Source: Ornithinibacillus xuwenensis
Lineage (GTDB): Bacteria; Bacillota; Bacilli; Bacillales; Amphibacillaceae
Length of the DNA: 64,000 bases
Direction of reading: 5' to 3'
NCBI RefSeq assembly: GCF_039614845.1
Contig: NZ_JBDIML010000001.1
Location: 868,001-932,000 of the forward strand
Shown: in pieces, positions 9,319 to 18,463 of the stretch
How positions within the stretch are numbered: position 1 is the stretch's first letter
Layout: each line of letters opens with the position of its first letter
Notes under the pieces: model-generated
Databases searched by the model: none
What the model was told of the DNA's origin: nothing
The model's input: only the letters and a program-made list of their open reading frames with translations
Position numbers and translations under genes: made by a program

Positions 9319-10932
9319 TTAGATATACACGATATAATGATCCTCATCAAAGGAGCACACGGCACCATTAATCTCATTAAAGAAGTCCAGTCCGTAATCA
9401 TTTAAGAACGGAAGTGGATTCCACATACGCTCCTGCAGCCCATTCGGATGCAGCGTGTTTTCCAGTAAATCAAACTCACTTAATTCCTTTTCAAATCGTT
9501 GTTCTAGTGCCTTCGTGATTCGTTTTTCTAAAAACTCTATATCACGAATTAGATACCCTAAATTCTTCTCGGCTAAATCTCCCAAATCAGCCCGAATGGT
9601 TGTTGCAATATCTCGTAAAGGCTTATGAGCATTTTCAATAACCGCTTTAATATCGGTCACTGTTTCCTCTATTGGTGGATTGATCTTCTTCTTAAACCAC
9701 GCTTTTCTCCTTTGAAGTACACCGCCATTAATCGCCTCTGTTGGAGTGATTTCATATCTTTGTAGCAGCTTATGAATTTTGCGTTCAACATACGTAAAGG
9801 ATAATCTCGGTACTACAGGTGGCATTTTCATATTCAAGGCATGAAAAGCTGGTTTTAACACAGACCAATAACTAATTTCTCCAGGACCACCAATAAAAGC
9901 TAATGTTGGAAATACTAAATCCTGCATTAAAGGACGTGTCACAACATTATTACTCAATACTTCCGGGGAATGTTCAGCAATTGAAATCAGCTCTTCTGTT
10001 GTCAAACAAATCTCATTTTGTTTTCCAACCCAGTTCCCCTCTGAATTAATCATCAATAGGATCCGCTCTTGATCTTTGTGATAAAATAGATTCCCGTCAT
10101 GCGGAGAGACATCTAGTGAAATTGCGTATCCTGCTTCATGTAGTTCTTTATGGGCAGTGAATACACCAGAACTAATTTCTTCTCGTTTGGTTATCATCTG
10201 AGTAAAGTAATCATTTTCCAACCTTCTTACAAATTCATTTCCTGAATCCATTAGCACCAAGCCCTCTTCTTGAAAGAGCTTAAAAATGAAGTTCGCAAAA
10301 AAGTCAACATAAGACGTTGCGTTTTCAAGACAGGATAGAATCGTTCTTCGGATATCCTTCGTATATTGAGTCTCTGGCATTTGCTTCAAAATAATATCAA
10401 CCCATTCATCTATATCATCACGATTCAGGTCGATTTCTGATACGGAACGTTTATCAAGAATACGCTGCTGTACCTTATATTTTTTCATTCTAGAATCCTG
10501 ATGAATGAAGATATGGTTGATTTCTTCAAAATCATGGTCTTCTCCTGCAATCCAAAAAACAGGAATAACCGGAATGCCAAGCTGCTTCTCTTGCTGCTTA
10601 GCTAACTGGATAATTGAAATAATCTTATTTATTGAATATAATGGTCCGGTTAATAGTCCTGCCTGCTGTCCACCAATTACCACAACACTATCCTCAGACT
10701 TTAACCGTTCAATATTCTCAAAGGTTGAACTCGGTGCACCCCAGGCTTTATTTAATCTAGTTAACACCTCCGCAACCTGCTGCCGTTTAAAGGTTCTGTT
10801 AGTTAGCTCTTGCACTCGCTTCTCAAAATCCATTATTCCATAATCAAAATATTGCGTAACCATTTTTTTTTGGTTACGGTAATCGCGAACGAGATTATTT
10901 TGTTTTTCAATATGTACCGGTTCTATTCGCAT
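9319..10932 (-). CDS. bshC: BshC, putative cysteine ligase of bacillithiol biosynthesis
   Basis: Adds cysteine to GlcN-malate in the last step of bacillithiol synthesis, the low-molecular-weight thiol of Firmicutes. The 537 residues match the family length (B. subtilis YllA). Family features seen are VVIGGQQAGLLTGPLYSINK (about 85-104), VFWIAGEDHDFEEINH and FPTLAFIGGPGEISYW, plus a C-terminal coiled-coil region. ATG at 10932 follows AAAGGAG. It stands immediately upstream of mraZ as in B. subtilis but is separated by a terminator. Confidence 0.95.
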   Translation of the reverse strand: MRIEPVHIEKQNNLVRDYRNQKKMVTQYFDYGIMDFEKRVQELTNRTFKRQQVAEVLTRLNKAWGAPSSTFENIERLKSEDSVVVIGGQQAGLLTGPLYSINKIISIIQLAKQQEKQLGIPVIPVFWIAGEDHDFEEINHIFIHQDSRMKKYKVQQRILDKRSVSEIDLNRDDIDEWVDIILKQMPETQYTKDIRRTILSCLENATSYVDFFANFIFKLFQEEGLVLMDSGNEFVRRLENDYFTQMITKREEISSGVFTAHKELHEAGYAISLDVSPHDGNLFYHKDQERILLMINSEGNWVGKQNEICLTTEELISIAEHSPEVLSNNVVTRPLMQDLVFPTLAFIGGPGEISYWSVLKPAFHALNMKMPPVVPRLSFTYVERKIHKLLQRYEITPTEAINGGVLQRRKAWFKKKINPPIEETVTDIKAVIENAHKPLRDIATTIRADLGDLAEKNLGYLIRDIEFLEKRITKALEQRFEKELSEFDLLENTLHPNGLQERMWNPLPFLNDYGLDFFNEINGAVCSFDEDHYIVYI

Positions 10933-11120
10933 TCATTACGTACTCCTTTAGAGTTTTTCAGCACTTCACATAATGGATATTTCAGACTCGTTCCTATCTT
11001 CTCCGTGCCGGATTACGCTCAACTACAAGCCAAGAGTCTAAAAGCCATTTTATGTTACATAACTATTCGTATTGTACTAAAAAGAATTGATTATTTCATG
11101 TAATCTGTTTGTGAATATTG

Positions 11121-11501
11121 TTATTTCAGCATGTGATCAATAATTCCGTAGACGACAAGAATAATATAGAGAATGAAAAAAAGGAGAAAGCTTAACCTCC
11201 ACAACAATTTAAACGCTCTACCATAATCTATTTCAGTATTTCTTTTCCATTGATTCACAATTAGAAAGGTTAAAATAAGGAGCATTACAACAAAAATATC
11301 CCCGATAAAGAAGCTTTCGAATAAATAGGTTAACATGGTGTTAACAGCAAGAATATAAAGTACTGTTGTCCAATTAATTGCCTTGTGAAAAGCCCTTATT
11401 GGATTCCCATAGATATACTTTAAGATGTAATAAACAACAATCGTACTAAATATTGGTAATGTGATTAGAAACGCTAGTATAAATAAGATAAGTTCACCCA
11501 T
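11121..11501 (-). CDS. DUF3397 family small membrane protein
   Basis: A 126-residue, very hydrophobic protein with about four membrane helices and a few charged loop residues. The arrangement matches the DUF3397 family often found next to bshC in Bacillaceae. Function is unknown. It occupies the position where B. subtilis has panE (ylbQ) between ylbP and yllA. The start at 11501 was taken for the first in-frame start; the ribosome binding site is weak. Confidence 0.7.
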   Translation of the reverse strand: MGELILFILAFLITLPIFSTIVVYYILKYIYGNPIRAFHKAINWTTVLYILAVNTMLTYLFESFFIGDIFVVMLLILTFLIVNQWKRNTEIDYGRAFKLLWRLSFLLFFILYIILVVYGIIDHMLK

Positions 11502-11689
11502 TCGTTATTGTAACCCCTTCAAGCACTCTTGATTTATCATTTCTTAATTGTAACAAAATATCGATATTCTGTGCTTATTTCTTCCTAACAATTTTTAATA
11601 ATACTTAATGTTAGTTTAATTCTTTGAGAATTTATATTATAATAATACTAAAATAAATAATTTTTCTGACAACAAAGGGGTTGGGTTAG

Positions 11690-12169
11690 ATGAACGATGT
11701 AAGAGTTGAAAGACTATTAATCAATTATAAAACTTTAGAAGAATTTAAGCGCTTTAAAGAGTATGGTAATCAGGAATTATCCATGTTAGAAGATTTACAA
11801 TCTAATATTGTGGAGAATGATAGTGAATCACCATTCTATGGGATTTATTATGGAGACACCTTAATAGCCAGGATGAGCTTGTATAAGGTGGACAAAAAAT
11901 ATGACCAATATTTTGAGCCATCACATGATTATCTTGAGCTTTGGAAGCTGGAAGTGTTACCACACTATCAAGGTAAAGGCTTCGGAAAAAAATTAGTTGA
12001 CTTTGCAAAGCAGGATAATTTACCAATAAAAACAAATCCAAGAGTAAATTCACATGGCTTTTGGGAGAAGATGGGATTTCAAAAAGCGAAATATGAGATG
12101 GAAAGAGACTTCGGTCAAAATCCTTTACTTTGGTTACCAGAAGGAGTTAATGAACGTATCATTAACTAA
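11690..12169 (+). CDS. ylbP: YlbP-like GNAT family N-acetyltransferase
   Basis: 159 residues with a single GNAT fold. The acyl-CoA-binding segment is VLPHYQGKGFGKKLVDFA (about 91-108), preceded by the LWKLEVLPHYQ strand. Substrate is unknown. The start has AAAGGGG at proper spacing. The gene is syntenic with B. subtilis ylbP, transcribed opposite to the rsfA-like gene with a shared terminator between them. An AT-rich stretch with TATAAT-like boxes precedes it. Confidence 0.85.
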   Translation: MNDVRVERLLINYKTLEEFKRFKEYGNQELSMLEDLQSNIVENDSESPFYGIYYGDTLIARMSLYKVDKKYDQYFEPSHDYLELWKLEVLPHYQGKGFGKKLVDFAKQDNLPIKTNPRVNSHGFWEKMGFQKAKYEMERDFGQNPLLWLPEGVNERIIN

Positions 12170-12188
12170 TTCATAAGCGTTTTCATTA

Positions 12189-12223
12189 GATAAAAGACAT
12201 GAATGATGTTCATGTCTTTTATC
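12189..12223. terminator. bidirectional terminator between ylbP and rsfA-like gene
   Basis: A 15-bp stem starting GATAAAAGACATGAA with a five-base loop. T-rich flanks on both sides fit use by both convergent genes. Confidence 0.8.
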
Positions 12224-12262
12224 ATGTAAAATTATATAAATGCAGCAATGATAGAACCAAAA

Positions 12263-12742
12263 TTATTTTTTGTTCTTGATCCATTGCCATAGGTTGCCCA
12301 TTTCTTCCCAGGCATTTTCATAACGTTGTAATTGCATCTTCAGTTTTTCATTTTCTTCTTCCAACTTAGATAATAGCTTTTCCTGTTCTTTTTTGGCTAA
12401 ATCTTGATGTTGAGCAAAATTAGTTTTCATCTTCTCGAGCAACATAATAGCAGACTCTATCGTATCTTTCTCTTGATCTAATTTTAAAGCTTCATTTCCC
12501 CAATTTGGTTTTCTACCGCCAAGCTTCCTTTCTTCCTTTGCACGTTGTATTTCTTCCTGATATTGTTTACGTATTGTAGCGTTCCACCTGAACCCACACG
12601 CAGCAGAGGTTCTGGATAGCTGCTTCGCTACATCCTTAAACGCCTCTAGCTGCGTTTTTCCTTCTCGAATATAGCGAAGCACTGTTTCTGCTAATATAAC
12701 ATCCTCATCCTCTGTCCAGGCATCCTGCCTTGTTGCATTCAT
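12263..12742 (-). CDS. RsfA/YlbO family prespore regulator
   Basis: 159 residues. An N-terminal Myb/SANT-like DNA-binding region (about 5-65, with WTEDEDVILAE and CGFRWNATIRKQY) is followed by a long charged coiled coil (about 95-150). This is the layout of B. subtilis RsfA and its paralogue YlbO, sporulation regulators acting in the forespore. Gene order (next to ylbP) points to the YlbO member. ATG at 12742 follows AAGGAGTGATGTT. DNA targets are not inferable. Confidence 0.85.
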   Translation of the reverse strand: MNATRQDAWTEDEDVILAETVLRYIREGKTQLEAFKDVAKQLSRTSAACGFRWNATIRKQYQEEIQRAKEERKLGGRKPNWGNEALKLDQEKDTIESAIMLLEKMKTNFAQHQDLAKKEQEKLLSKLEEENEKLKMQLQRYENAWEEMGNLWQWIKNKK

Positions 12743-12834
12743 AACATCACTCCTTATCTATTTGCTATCAATGTATGCAGAAAATAGGAGTGATAGAATA
12801 ATTCTTTACCATAAAGTTATAATTCTTTTATATA

Positions 12835-13599
12835 CTAGCTTCTATTATGGAAATCAGTAACGGCTTTTTTATGTGCCTCTGATTCCCATAGTGATGCACA
12901 TTTTTGAACTTCCCTTTTCATCTTGTCCTCTAAACCTATTACGCCTATTGTATCTAGGAAAAGTTCCTTTAGTATTTCCATTTGTTTGAAAGATTTGGTT
13001 AAATAAGGCTTTAGTAGTTTATCTGTATCTTCCCATTCACTTTCCTCCACTATTCTATGAATCCACCCTTTTTCCCGTAAAGCCTCCGCTTCATATAGGC
13101 TTCCTTCCATTATCCATTGATTGGAAAAGCTATGGTGCACTCTTCTGGCTAACAGCACACCGCCTCCCCAGCCAGGTATAATACCAAGATTTGTTTGAAC
13201 AAAACCATATTTTGTGTTGTTCTTTGCGATACGAATATCACAAGCTGTTGCTAGCTCACATCCTCCACCCACTGCACTTCCATTTAACAGAGCAATAGTG
13301 GGGATAGGAATCGTTGCTAATTCATATAAAACCTGCATCATTTTGATAAGACTGTCAAATGCCTCATGTTCTGAAAGATTTCCGTGCATTTCATTTAAAT
13401 CTCCACCCGCACAGAACGTCCTCTCCCCTGCACCAGTTACGACAAGGAATTTAATCTTGTCTTTTTTTGCAAATTGAATACATTGCATAAGCTCTTCGGC
13501 CATTGCTAATGATATGGCATTTCTTTTGTTAGGTCGATTCAATGTGATTATTCCATATTCTTTTTCAGTTATTCTTTCATATATAACCGTTTCTGTCAT
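12835..13599 (-). CDS. enoyl-CoA hydratase/isomerase family protein
   Basis: 254-residue crotonase-fold protein. Oxyanion-hole segments are visible: FCAGGDLNEM (about 61-70) and ALLNGSAVGGGCELATACD (about 103-121). Active-site acids are not clearly those of a standard hydratase, so isomerase or other acyl-CoA activity is possible. The gene sits alone between rpmF and the rsfA-like gene, where B. subtilis has nothing comparable, so its pathway cannot be read from context. ATG follows TAGGAGGTAACTAG. Confidence 0.8.
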   Translation of the reverse strand: MTETVIYERITEKEYGIITLNRPNKRNAISLAMAEELMQCIQFAKKDKIKFLVVTGAGERTFCAGGDLNEMHGNLSEHEAFDSLIKMMQVLYELATIPIPTIALLNGSAVGGGCELATACDIRIAKNNTKYGFVQTNLGIIPGWGGGVLLARRVHHSFSNQWIMEGSLYEAEALREKGWIHRIVEESEWEDTDKLLKPYLTKSFKQMEILKELFLDTIGVIGLEDKMKREVQKCASLWESEAHKKAVTDFHNRS

Positions 13600-13644
13600 C
13601 TAGTTACCTCCTATATCTGTATCTATTGAATAAGCTATATGTAC

Positions 13645-13677
13645 AAAAAAAACAGACCACAACTTGCTGTGATCTGC
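13645..13677 (-). terminator. terminator of yceD-rpmF
   Basis: On the minus strand CAGATCACA pairs with TTGTGGTCTG (one G-U pair), followed by eight T residues. Confidence 0.85.
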
Positions 13678-13697
13678 TTTTTCATTCGATAGATTTA

Positions 13698-13871
13698 TTA
13701 GTTGTTAACAACTTCTTTTCCATCATAATGCCCACAAGATTTACATACATGGTGTGGTTTTGTTAGTTCACCACAATTTGAACATTCTACCATGCCAGGC
13801 ACGTGTAATTTTTTATGAGTACGACGTTGTCTTTTAACTTTTTTAGAAGTTCTTTGTTTAGGTACTGCCAT
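13698..13871 (-). CDS. rpmF: 50S ribosomal protein L32
   Basis: A 57-codon gene found by direct translation. The product begins MAVPKQRTSKKVKRQRRTHK and has a zinc ribbon formed by C30-x2-C33 and C43-x2-C46, so it is the zinc-binding (C+) form of L32. AAGGAGGTGTAAGTC precedes the ATG. It lies 43 bp after yceD in the common yceD-rpmF operon and ends before a strong terminator. Confidence 0.98.
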   Translation of the reverse strand: MAVPKQRTSKKVKRQRRTHKKLHVPGMVECSNCGELTKPHHVCKSCGHYDGKEVVNN

Positions 13872-13914
13872 GACTTACACCTCCTTCAAATACGAAAGCA
13901 AAAACATGAATATC

Positions 13915-14442
13915 TCATTTTTCTTTCTCGTTATCTTTAAATAATGACTCCAGTTTTTTAAAACGTGGATCAATTTTCGCTTCTTCAGGCTTCTCTGAAA
14001 GTACTTCCCAGCCATTTCCCTTATGAAGCGTATCCTTCTCGGGATCCGCATCATCGGAAAAAACTCGAAAAGGAACCTCCAATAGAATATTTTCCTTTAT
14101 ATACGGCATTAAGTCAAGCACTTCTCCATCAATCGGATGAATTTCCGTATCATCTTCCTCATCATAATATGAGGAGCTGGAGAAGATCTCCTCTGCTTTA
14201 ATTTCAAAAGGATATATTACATCAACAAGTGTACGTGCACAAGGTAACGTCATTTGACCAGTAATGGTAAATTTAAAAAAATATTGGTCGCCTTGCATCG
14301 TACAAACTCCTTGTACCTGAACAGGGCCAATCTTTCGAATATCATTGTTCATGGTTTCAAGTTCTGTAACATCTACTTCCGCAGAGAATTGATAAGGCTT
14401 GTTAAAGGCATTTTTCTTTAATTGTGCTAATGTAAATTTCAT
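13915..14442 (-). CDS. YceD/YlbN family protein (DUF177)
   Basis: 175 residues. The CTMQGDQYFFKFTITGQMTLPCARTL region (about 46-71) and the LMPYIKENILLEVPFR segment are typical of the DUF177/YceD family, which in bacteria and plastids is tied to 23S rRNA maturation and nearly always precedes rpmF. No enzyme motif is visible. The upstream gap to tmcAL carries divergent promoters. Confidence 0.9.
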   Translation of the reverse strand: MKFTLAQLKKNAFNKPYQFSAEVDVTELETMNNDIRKIGPVQVQGVCTMQGDQYFFKFTITGQMTLPCARTLVDVIYPFEIKAEEIFSSSSYYDEEDDTEIHPIDGEVLDLMPYIKENILLEVPFRVFSDDADPEKDTLHKGNGWEVLSEKPEEAKIDPRFKKLESLFKDNEKEK

Positions 14443-14642
14443 AATTTCACCTCAAGGCAACAAGAGTAATTTTAAAAGGAAAATGTACTTTTGTCAATAT
14501 ATTTTCTTTACAGTATAAAAAATAATTGAAATAATTCTCTTATTATTAGCATTCCCGTACCATATTTTCTATAATCAACCATAACAGGAAATATTAAGGG
14601 TAAAATTATATTATATATTTTATGGGATTCGGGAGGTTTTTT

Positions 14643-15857
14643 ATGAATACTTGCGGTCTGATTGTAGAATATAATCCATTTCATAATGGACATGCTTACC
14701 ATATTCAACAAGCAAAGAAAAAATCTAACGCAGATTGTATGATTGCTGTTATGAGCGGTTCCTTTTTGCAGCGCGGAGAACCTGCTGTTATCGATAAGTT
14801 TCATCGAGCAAAAGCTGCGATTTCCTCTGGTGTCGACATCGTAGTCGAATTACCATTTGTATTTGCAGTTCAAAGTAGTGATTTATTTTCCAAAGGAGCT
14901 GTTTTGACCCTTCATGAGTTGGGAGTTGACAGCATTTGTTTTGGCAGCGAATCCGGCAACATAAATAACTTTATTCAGGGTTATTCTGATTTTATCAACC
15001 AACAGCCTGTATACCAAGATGCTTTGAAGAAAGCATTAAACGAAGGATTAGCCTTTCCCGAAGCTAGTAGAAAGGCTTACCAATCAATTGGGCTTACGAC
15101 AGAAGATATGGACTTATCACAACCGAATAATATTTTAGGGTTTAGTTATGTAAAGACAATATTGGAAAATCAGTTACCAATTCAGCCGTTAACGATAAAG
15201 CGAAAAAGCAGTAATTATCATGATTCCGAAATAACTGGCAATATAGCAAGTGCTACTAGTATACGTAAGCAGCTTTTTGAACATCAAGCTAGACTGTCTG
15301 ATTTAACACATACGATGCCCTCGGCTACAATTACAGCACTAATGGAATATGAAGAAAAAGCACAGGCACTACATCATTGGGAAAGCTACTTTCCTCTCCT
15401 CCATTTTCGCGTGATTACGATGTCACTAGAACAGCTTTCACATATTCACGGGATGGAAGAAGGAATTGAATATCGCATCAAAAAGACTGCCAAGGAAGCA
15501 AAATCATTTCATGACTGGGTCGAACGCATTAAGACGAAACGATATACATGGACAAGAATTCAACGTATATTTGTACATTTACTAACCAATACCACAAAAT
15601 GTGAAATCCAAACACTTACTAGCCAATCATCAGTACCATATGTTCGTTTATTAGGTATCAGTCAAAAAGGCCAAGATTACCTTAATACTAGAAAAAAGAA
15701 AATGGAGGTTCCGATTTACTCCAAGCTATCTCGAGATGTGCACCCGATGCTTGAAATAGAGGAGAGAGCTTCCAATACTTATTATAGTATTTTATCTTTT
15801 GCAAACAGATATACATTACAAAAGCAGGAATTCATGGGACCGGTTCTATTAAAATAA
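14643..15857 (+). CDS. tmcAL: TmcAL (YlbM), tRNA(Met) cytidine acetate ligase
   Basis: Forms N4-acetylcytidine at the wobble position of elongator tRNA-Met using acetate and ATP, as shown for the B. subtilis enzyme. The nucleotidyltransferase signature is at the N-terminus: GLIVEYNPFHNGHAYHI with HNGH as the HxGH motif, and later SGSFLQRGEPA. I place the start at 14643, seven codons inside the longest frame, because GGGAGG sits just before it and the protein then begins MNTCGLIVEY as in relatives. Product 404 residues. Confidence 0.95.
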   Translation: MNTCGLIVEYNPFHNGHAYHIQQAKKKSNADCMIAVMSGSFLQRGEPAVIDKFHRAKAAISSGVDIVVELPFVFAVQSSDLFSKGAVLTLHELGVDSICFGSESGNINNFIQGYSDFINQQPVYQDALKKALNEGLAFPEASRKAYQSIGLTTEDMDLSQPNNILGFSYVKTILENQLPIQPLTIKRKSSNYHDSEITGNIASATSIRKQLFEHQARLSDLTHTMPSATITALMEYEEKAQALHHWESYFPLLHFRVITMSLEQLSHIHGMEEGIEYRIKKTAKEAKSFHDWVERIKTKRYTWTRIQRIFVHLLTNTTKCEIQTLTSQSSVPYVRLLGISQKGQDYLNTRKKKMEVPIYSKLSRDVHPMLEIEERASNTYYSILSFANRYTLQKQEFMGPVLLK

Positions 15858-15866
15858 TAGGATAAA

Positions 15867-15903
15867 AGAACGAACAGACTAATTCTTATAGTCTGTTCGT
15901 TCT
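15867..15903. terminator. bidirectional terminator between tmcAL and ylbL-like gene
   Basis: A 15-bp perfect stem beginning AGAACGAACAGACTA around a seven-base loop. It lies just after tmcAL and five bases from the convergent protease gene. Confidence 0.8.
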
Positions 15904-15907
15904 CTAT

Positions 15908-16930
15908 TTATTGTAATTCCTCTTCTAAATAATGTAATGCATCCTCAAAGGTATCAACCGGCACAATTACCATATCTGTACCAATTTCCTCAGCTTTTTT
16001 CTTTGCAACCTCATAGTTAGAATCTCCGCCTCTGCCACCTTCATTTGGAGCAAAGAATACCTCTATTCCTTCTCGATCAGCGGCTACAATCTTTTTATCA
16101 ATCCCACCAATTCGACCTACATTACCGTTATAATCGATTTCTCCAGTACCAGCAATTTGATGTCCTTTAGTTAAATCACCTTCTGTAAGCTGATCATAGA
16201 TTTCTAAAGAAAACATTAACCCTGCACTAGGACCACCAATACTACCACTTGCAAATGTAATTTCTGGACTAACACTTACATCACGATCTGTAACAAGCTG
16301 TATTCCAATTCCAATTTTATTGTCCGTACCTTCAAAAGCTTCAAGTGTTACTTCTTTTTCCAGTTCCTCTTCGTTACGTACTATAGTTAATCTAACCGTA
16401 TTTCCTGCTTTTTTCGAATCTATATATGAAATAAGATCATCAGATTCACTAATTTCAGTGTCATCAATTCCGATAATGCGATCCCCCATTTTCAAGATTC
16501 CATCAGCCGGCATTCCATCTACTACACTTACAACATATACGCCATTATAGTCTATCGAAATATCCTCATTAGCTGCTGTATAAGCAACAACCGTCGAAGC
16601 TTCCTGAGAACTTTCCATCATATGTAATTGAGCTTGAAAGTATTCATCATCAGATATTCCCTCTGGCCGAACCTGATCCAGCGGTAATACATCATGATGT
16701 GGTAGGATTTTTGCTAATGCATATTGAATCGGTGTTGCTTGTCCACCTCTTACTGTAACTAAGTGGAAATCCCCCTCACTATCATCGCCATTATCCACTT
16801 GAACAATTGGGTTTAGAGCATCGGCTCCTCCTGGCTTTTGAATATAGTAAGGAAGATCATATGTACTAAGGAAAAATGCAATAATGATTGCAATCACAAC
16901 CGAAAAAACCTGTCCTTTTGAAAATTTCAT
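15908..16930 (-). CDS. ylbL: YlbL-like PDZ/Lon-type serine protease (SepM family)
   Basis: A 340-residue membrane-anchored protease with one N-terminal membrane helix (about 5-22), a PDZ domain (about 110-190, containing GVYVVSVVDGMPADGILKMGDRI), and a C-terminal Lon-like domain. The catalytic serine lies in GGPSAGLMFSLEIYDQ and the lysine in GGIDKKIVAADREG, the Ser-Lys dyad of Lon-type proteases. In B. subtilis YlbL has been linked to removal of a DNA-damage checkpoint inhibitor. The start at 16930 is chosen because GAGGGGG precedes it. The longer frame adds 14 unlikely residues. B. subtilis ylbK, normally between ylbJ and ylbL, is absent. Confidence 0.93.
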   Translation of the reverse strand: MKFSKGQVFSVVIAIIIAFFLSTYDLPYYIQKPGGADALNPIVQVDNGDDSEGDFHLVTVRGGQATPIQYALAKILPHHDVLPLDQVRPEGISDDEYFQAQLHMMESSQEASTVVAYTAANEDISIDYNGVYVVSVVDGMPADGILKMGDRIIGIDDTEISESDDLISYIDSKKAGNTVRLTIVRNEEELEKEVTLEAFEGTDNKIGIGIQLVTDRDVSVSPEITFASGSIGGPSAGLMFSLEIYDQLTEGDLTKGHQIAGTGEIDYNGNVGRIGGIDKKIVAADREGIEVFFAPNEGGRGGDSNYEVAKKKAEEIGTDMVIVPVDTFEDALHYLEEELQ

Positions 16931-17161
16931 CTGTAGACCCCCTCTAAAGCTTCTTTTAAGGCCCATTATCATCCCATTTTTTTGTTAGATTTCAGTTTAC
17001 TCTAAAAGTGTATGGCATAATCGGGCATTGTATGTGCGTATATTGATATAGATATCTACAACTTGTCTTATTAAATATTCGATGCACTATTTGAAGCTAA
17101 ATTTATTTTACTACTATCAAAAAAATAAGTACAGTCAAGCTCTTTACTAGGAGGCAGTCAT

Positions 17162-18373
17162 TTGAAGCAGATAGTTAAAACATTGGCATTGGCCGGGATA
17201 ACTGTGTTCTTTGCCGTAACTCTAATTAAATATCCAAACGATGCATTAGAAGCTAGTATACGTGGACTCGACATGTGGTGGGAGGTTGTATTTCCATCCT
17301 TACTACCATTTTTTATAACATCAGAATTATTATTGAGTTTTGGAGTTGTAAAATTTCTAGGAGTGCTGTTCGAGGCAATTATGCGGCCATTATTTAACGT
17401 ACCTGGTGTAGGTAGCTTTGCATGGATTATGGGGATGGCTAGTGGTTACCCTACTGGAGCAAAAATTTCTGTTCGATTAAGAGAAGAAAAGCAATTGACA
17501 AAAATTGAAGCAGAGCGTCTTGTGGCCTTTACAAACTCCTCAAGTCCATTATTTATTTTTGGCGCGATTTCAGTCGGTTTTTTCCACGATGCCAAGCTCG
17601 GACTGTTGTTAGCTATTTGTCACTACCTTGGAAATACTTTGACCGGAATCTGCATGCGTTTCTATGGGAGATCCTCTGAAAAACCAATAAAAAAAGAAAA
17701 ACGAAGAGTTTCCTTGAAACGAGCATTTCAATTAATGCATGAGACAAGAATAAGGGATACTAGACCATTTGGTGAAATAATGGGGGATGCAGTAATTCAT
17801 TCTATTAAGACCTTGGTCATGGTTGGTGGCTTTATCATCTTATTTTCAGTATTAAATAAAATGCTGTTTTTAATCGGATTGACACCTATTATTGCAATGT
17901 ATTTTCATCAAATATTTAGCGTATTAATGCTTCCACTCGAATTAGCATTACCGTTTATTTCAGGATTATTTGAAATTACCCTTGGAGCAAACATGATATC
18001 AAAGGAGAGTATCGATCCGCTACTTTCTAGTATTATTATTATCAGTTTTATTTTAGGGTTTAATGGGTTCTCCATACAGGCACAGGTTGCAAGCATTATT
18101 TCGAAAACTGACATCCGATTTTATCCATACTTTTTTGCTCGTATATTACATGGATTTATTGCTAGTATTCTGACTATCTTGCTTTATAAGCCACTATATT
18201 TAGAACGACAAGTGTTTGATATGAGAGACATGCCTGTTATTACACCGATCGAAAAGAATGAATGGACTTCTACGCTAGAATTATTAGAAAGATTTGGGCC
18301 TATTCTTACCATTAGCTTTATCGGAATCAGTATTGCCTTACTCTACCGACGAATTTATAAAAATCATTCGTAA
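17162..18373 (+). CDS. ylbJ: YlbJ, sporulation integral membrane protein
   Basis: 403 residues with about eight or more membrane helices in a nucleoside-transporter-gate-like arrangement. In B. subtilis YlbJ is a sigma-E-controlled protein needed for heat-resistant spores. Conserved features include the GMASGYPTGAK segment (about 90-100) and LPFFITSELLLSFGVV. The TTG start at 17162 is preceded by AGGAGG. It is divergent from the ylbL-like gene. Confidence 0.92.
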   Translation: MKQIVKTLALAGITVFFAVTLIKYPNDALEASIRGLDMWWEVVFPSLLPFFITSELLLSFGVVKFLGVLFEAIMRPLFNVPGVGSFAWIMGMASGYPTGAKISVRLREEKQLTKIEAERLVAFTNSSSPLFIFGAISVGFFHDAKLGLLLAICHYLGNTLTGICMRFYGRSSEKPIKKEKRRVSLKRAFQLMHETRIRDTRPFGEIMGDAVIHSIKTLVMVGGFIILFSVLNKMLFLIGLTPIIAMYFHQIFSVLMLPLELALPFISGLFEITLGANMISKESIDPLLSSIIIISFILGFNGFSIQAQVASIISKTDIRFYPYFFARILHGFIASILTILLYKPLYLERQVFDMRDMPVITPIEKNEWTSTLELLERFGPILTISFIGISIALLYRRIYKNHS

Positions 18374-18399
18374 CAAACGAAAAGTAGCTTGCAAAGTTC

Positions 18400-18446
18400 A
18401 AGTGCACCCGTTTTTTTAGACACGATCTAAAATAACGGGTGCACTT
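18400..18446. terminator. nested hairpin between convergent ylbJ and coaD
   Basis: Outer stem AAGTGCACCCGTT / AACGGGTGCACTT (13 bp) encloses an inner stem TTTTAGA / TCTAAAA with loop CACGA. There is no long T run directly after the outer stem on either strand, but the position between convergent genes fits bidirectional termination. Confidence 0.55.
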
Positions 18447-18463
18447 CAAGATAGTCGGCTTCT

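Noticed and set aside
12172..12185. cre-like sequence CATAAGCGTTTTCA
   Set aside because: It matches the core, but lies after the ylbP stop between convergent genes, away from any promoter, and lacks the 5' TG.
14508..14804. 98-codon ORF on the minus strand over the tmcAL start
   Set aside because: It overlaps the promoter and N-terminus of tmcAL and has no ribosome binding site or recognisable product.
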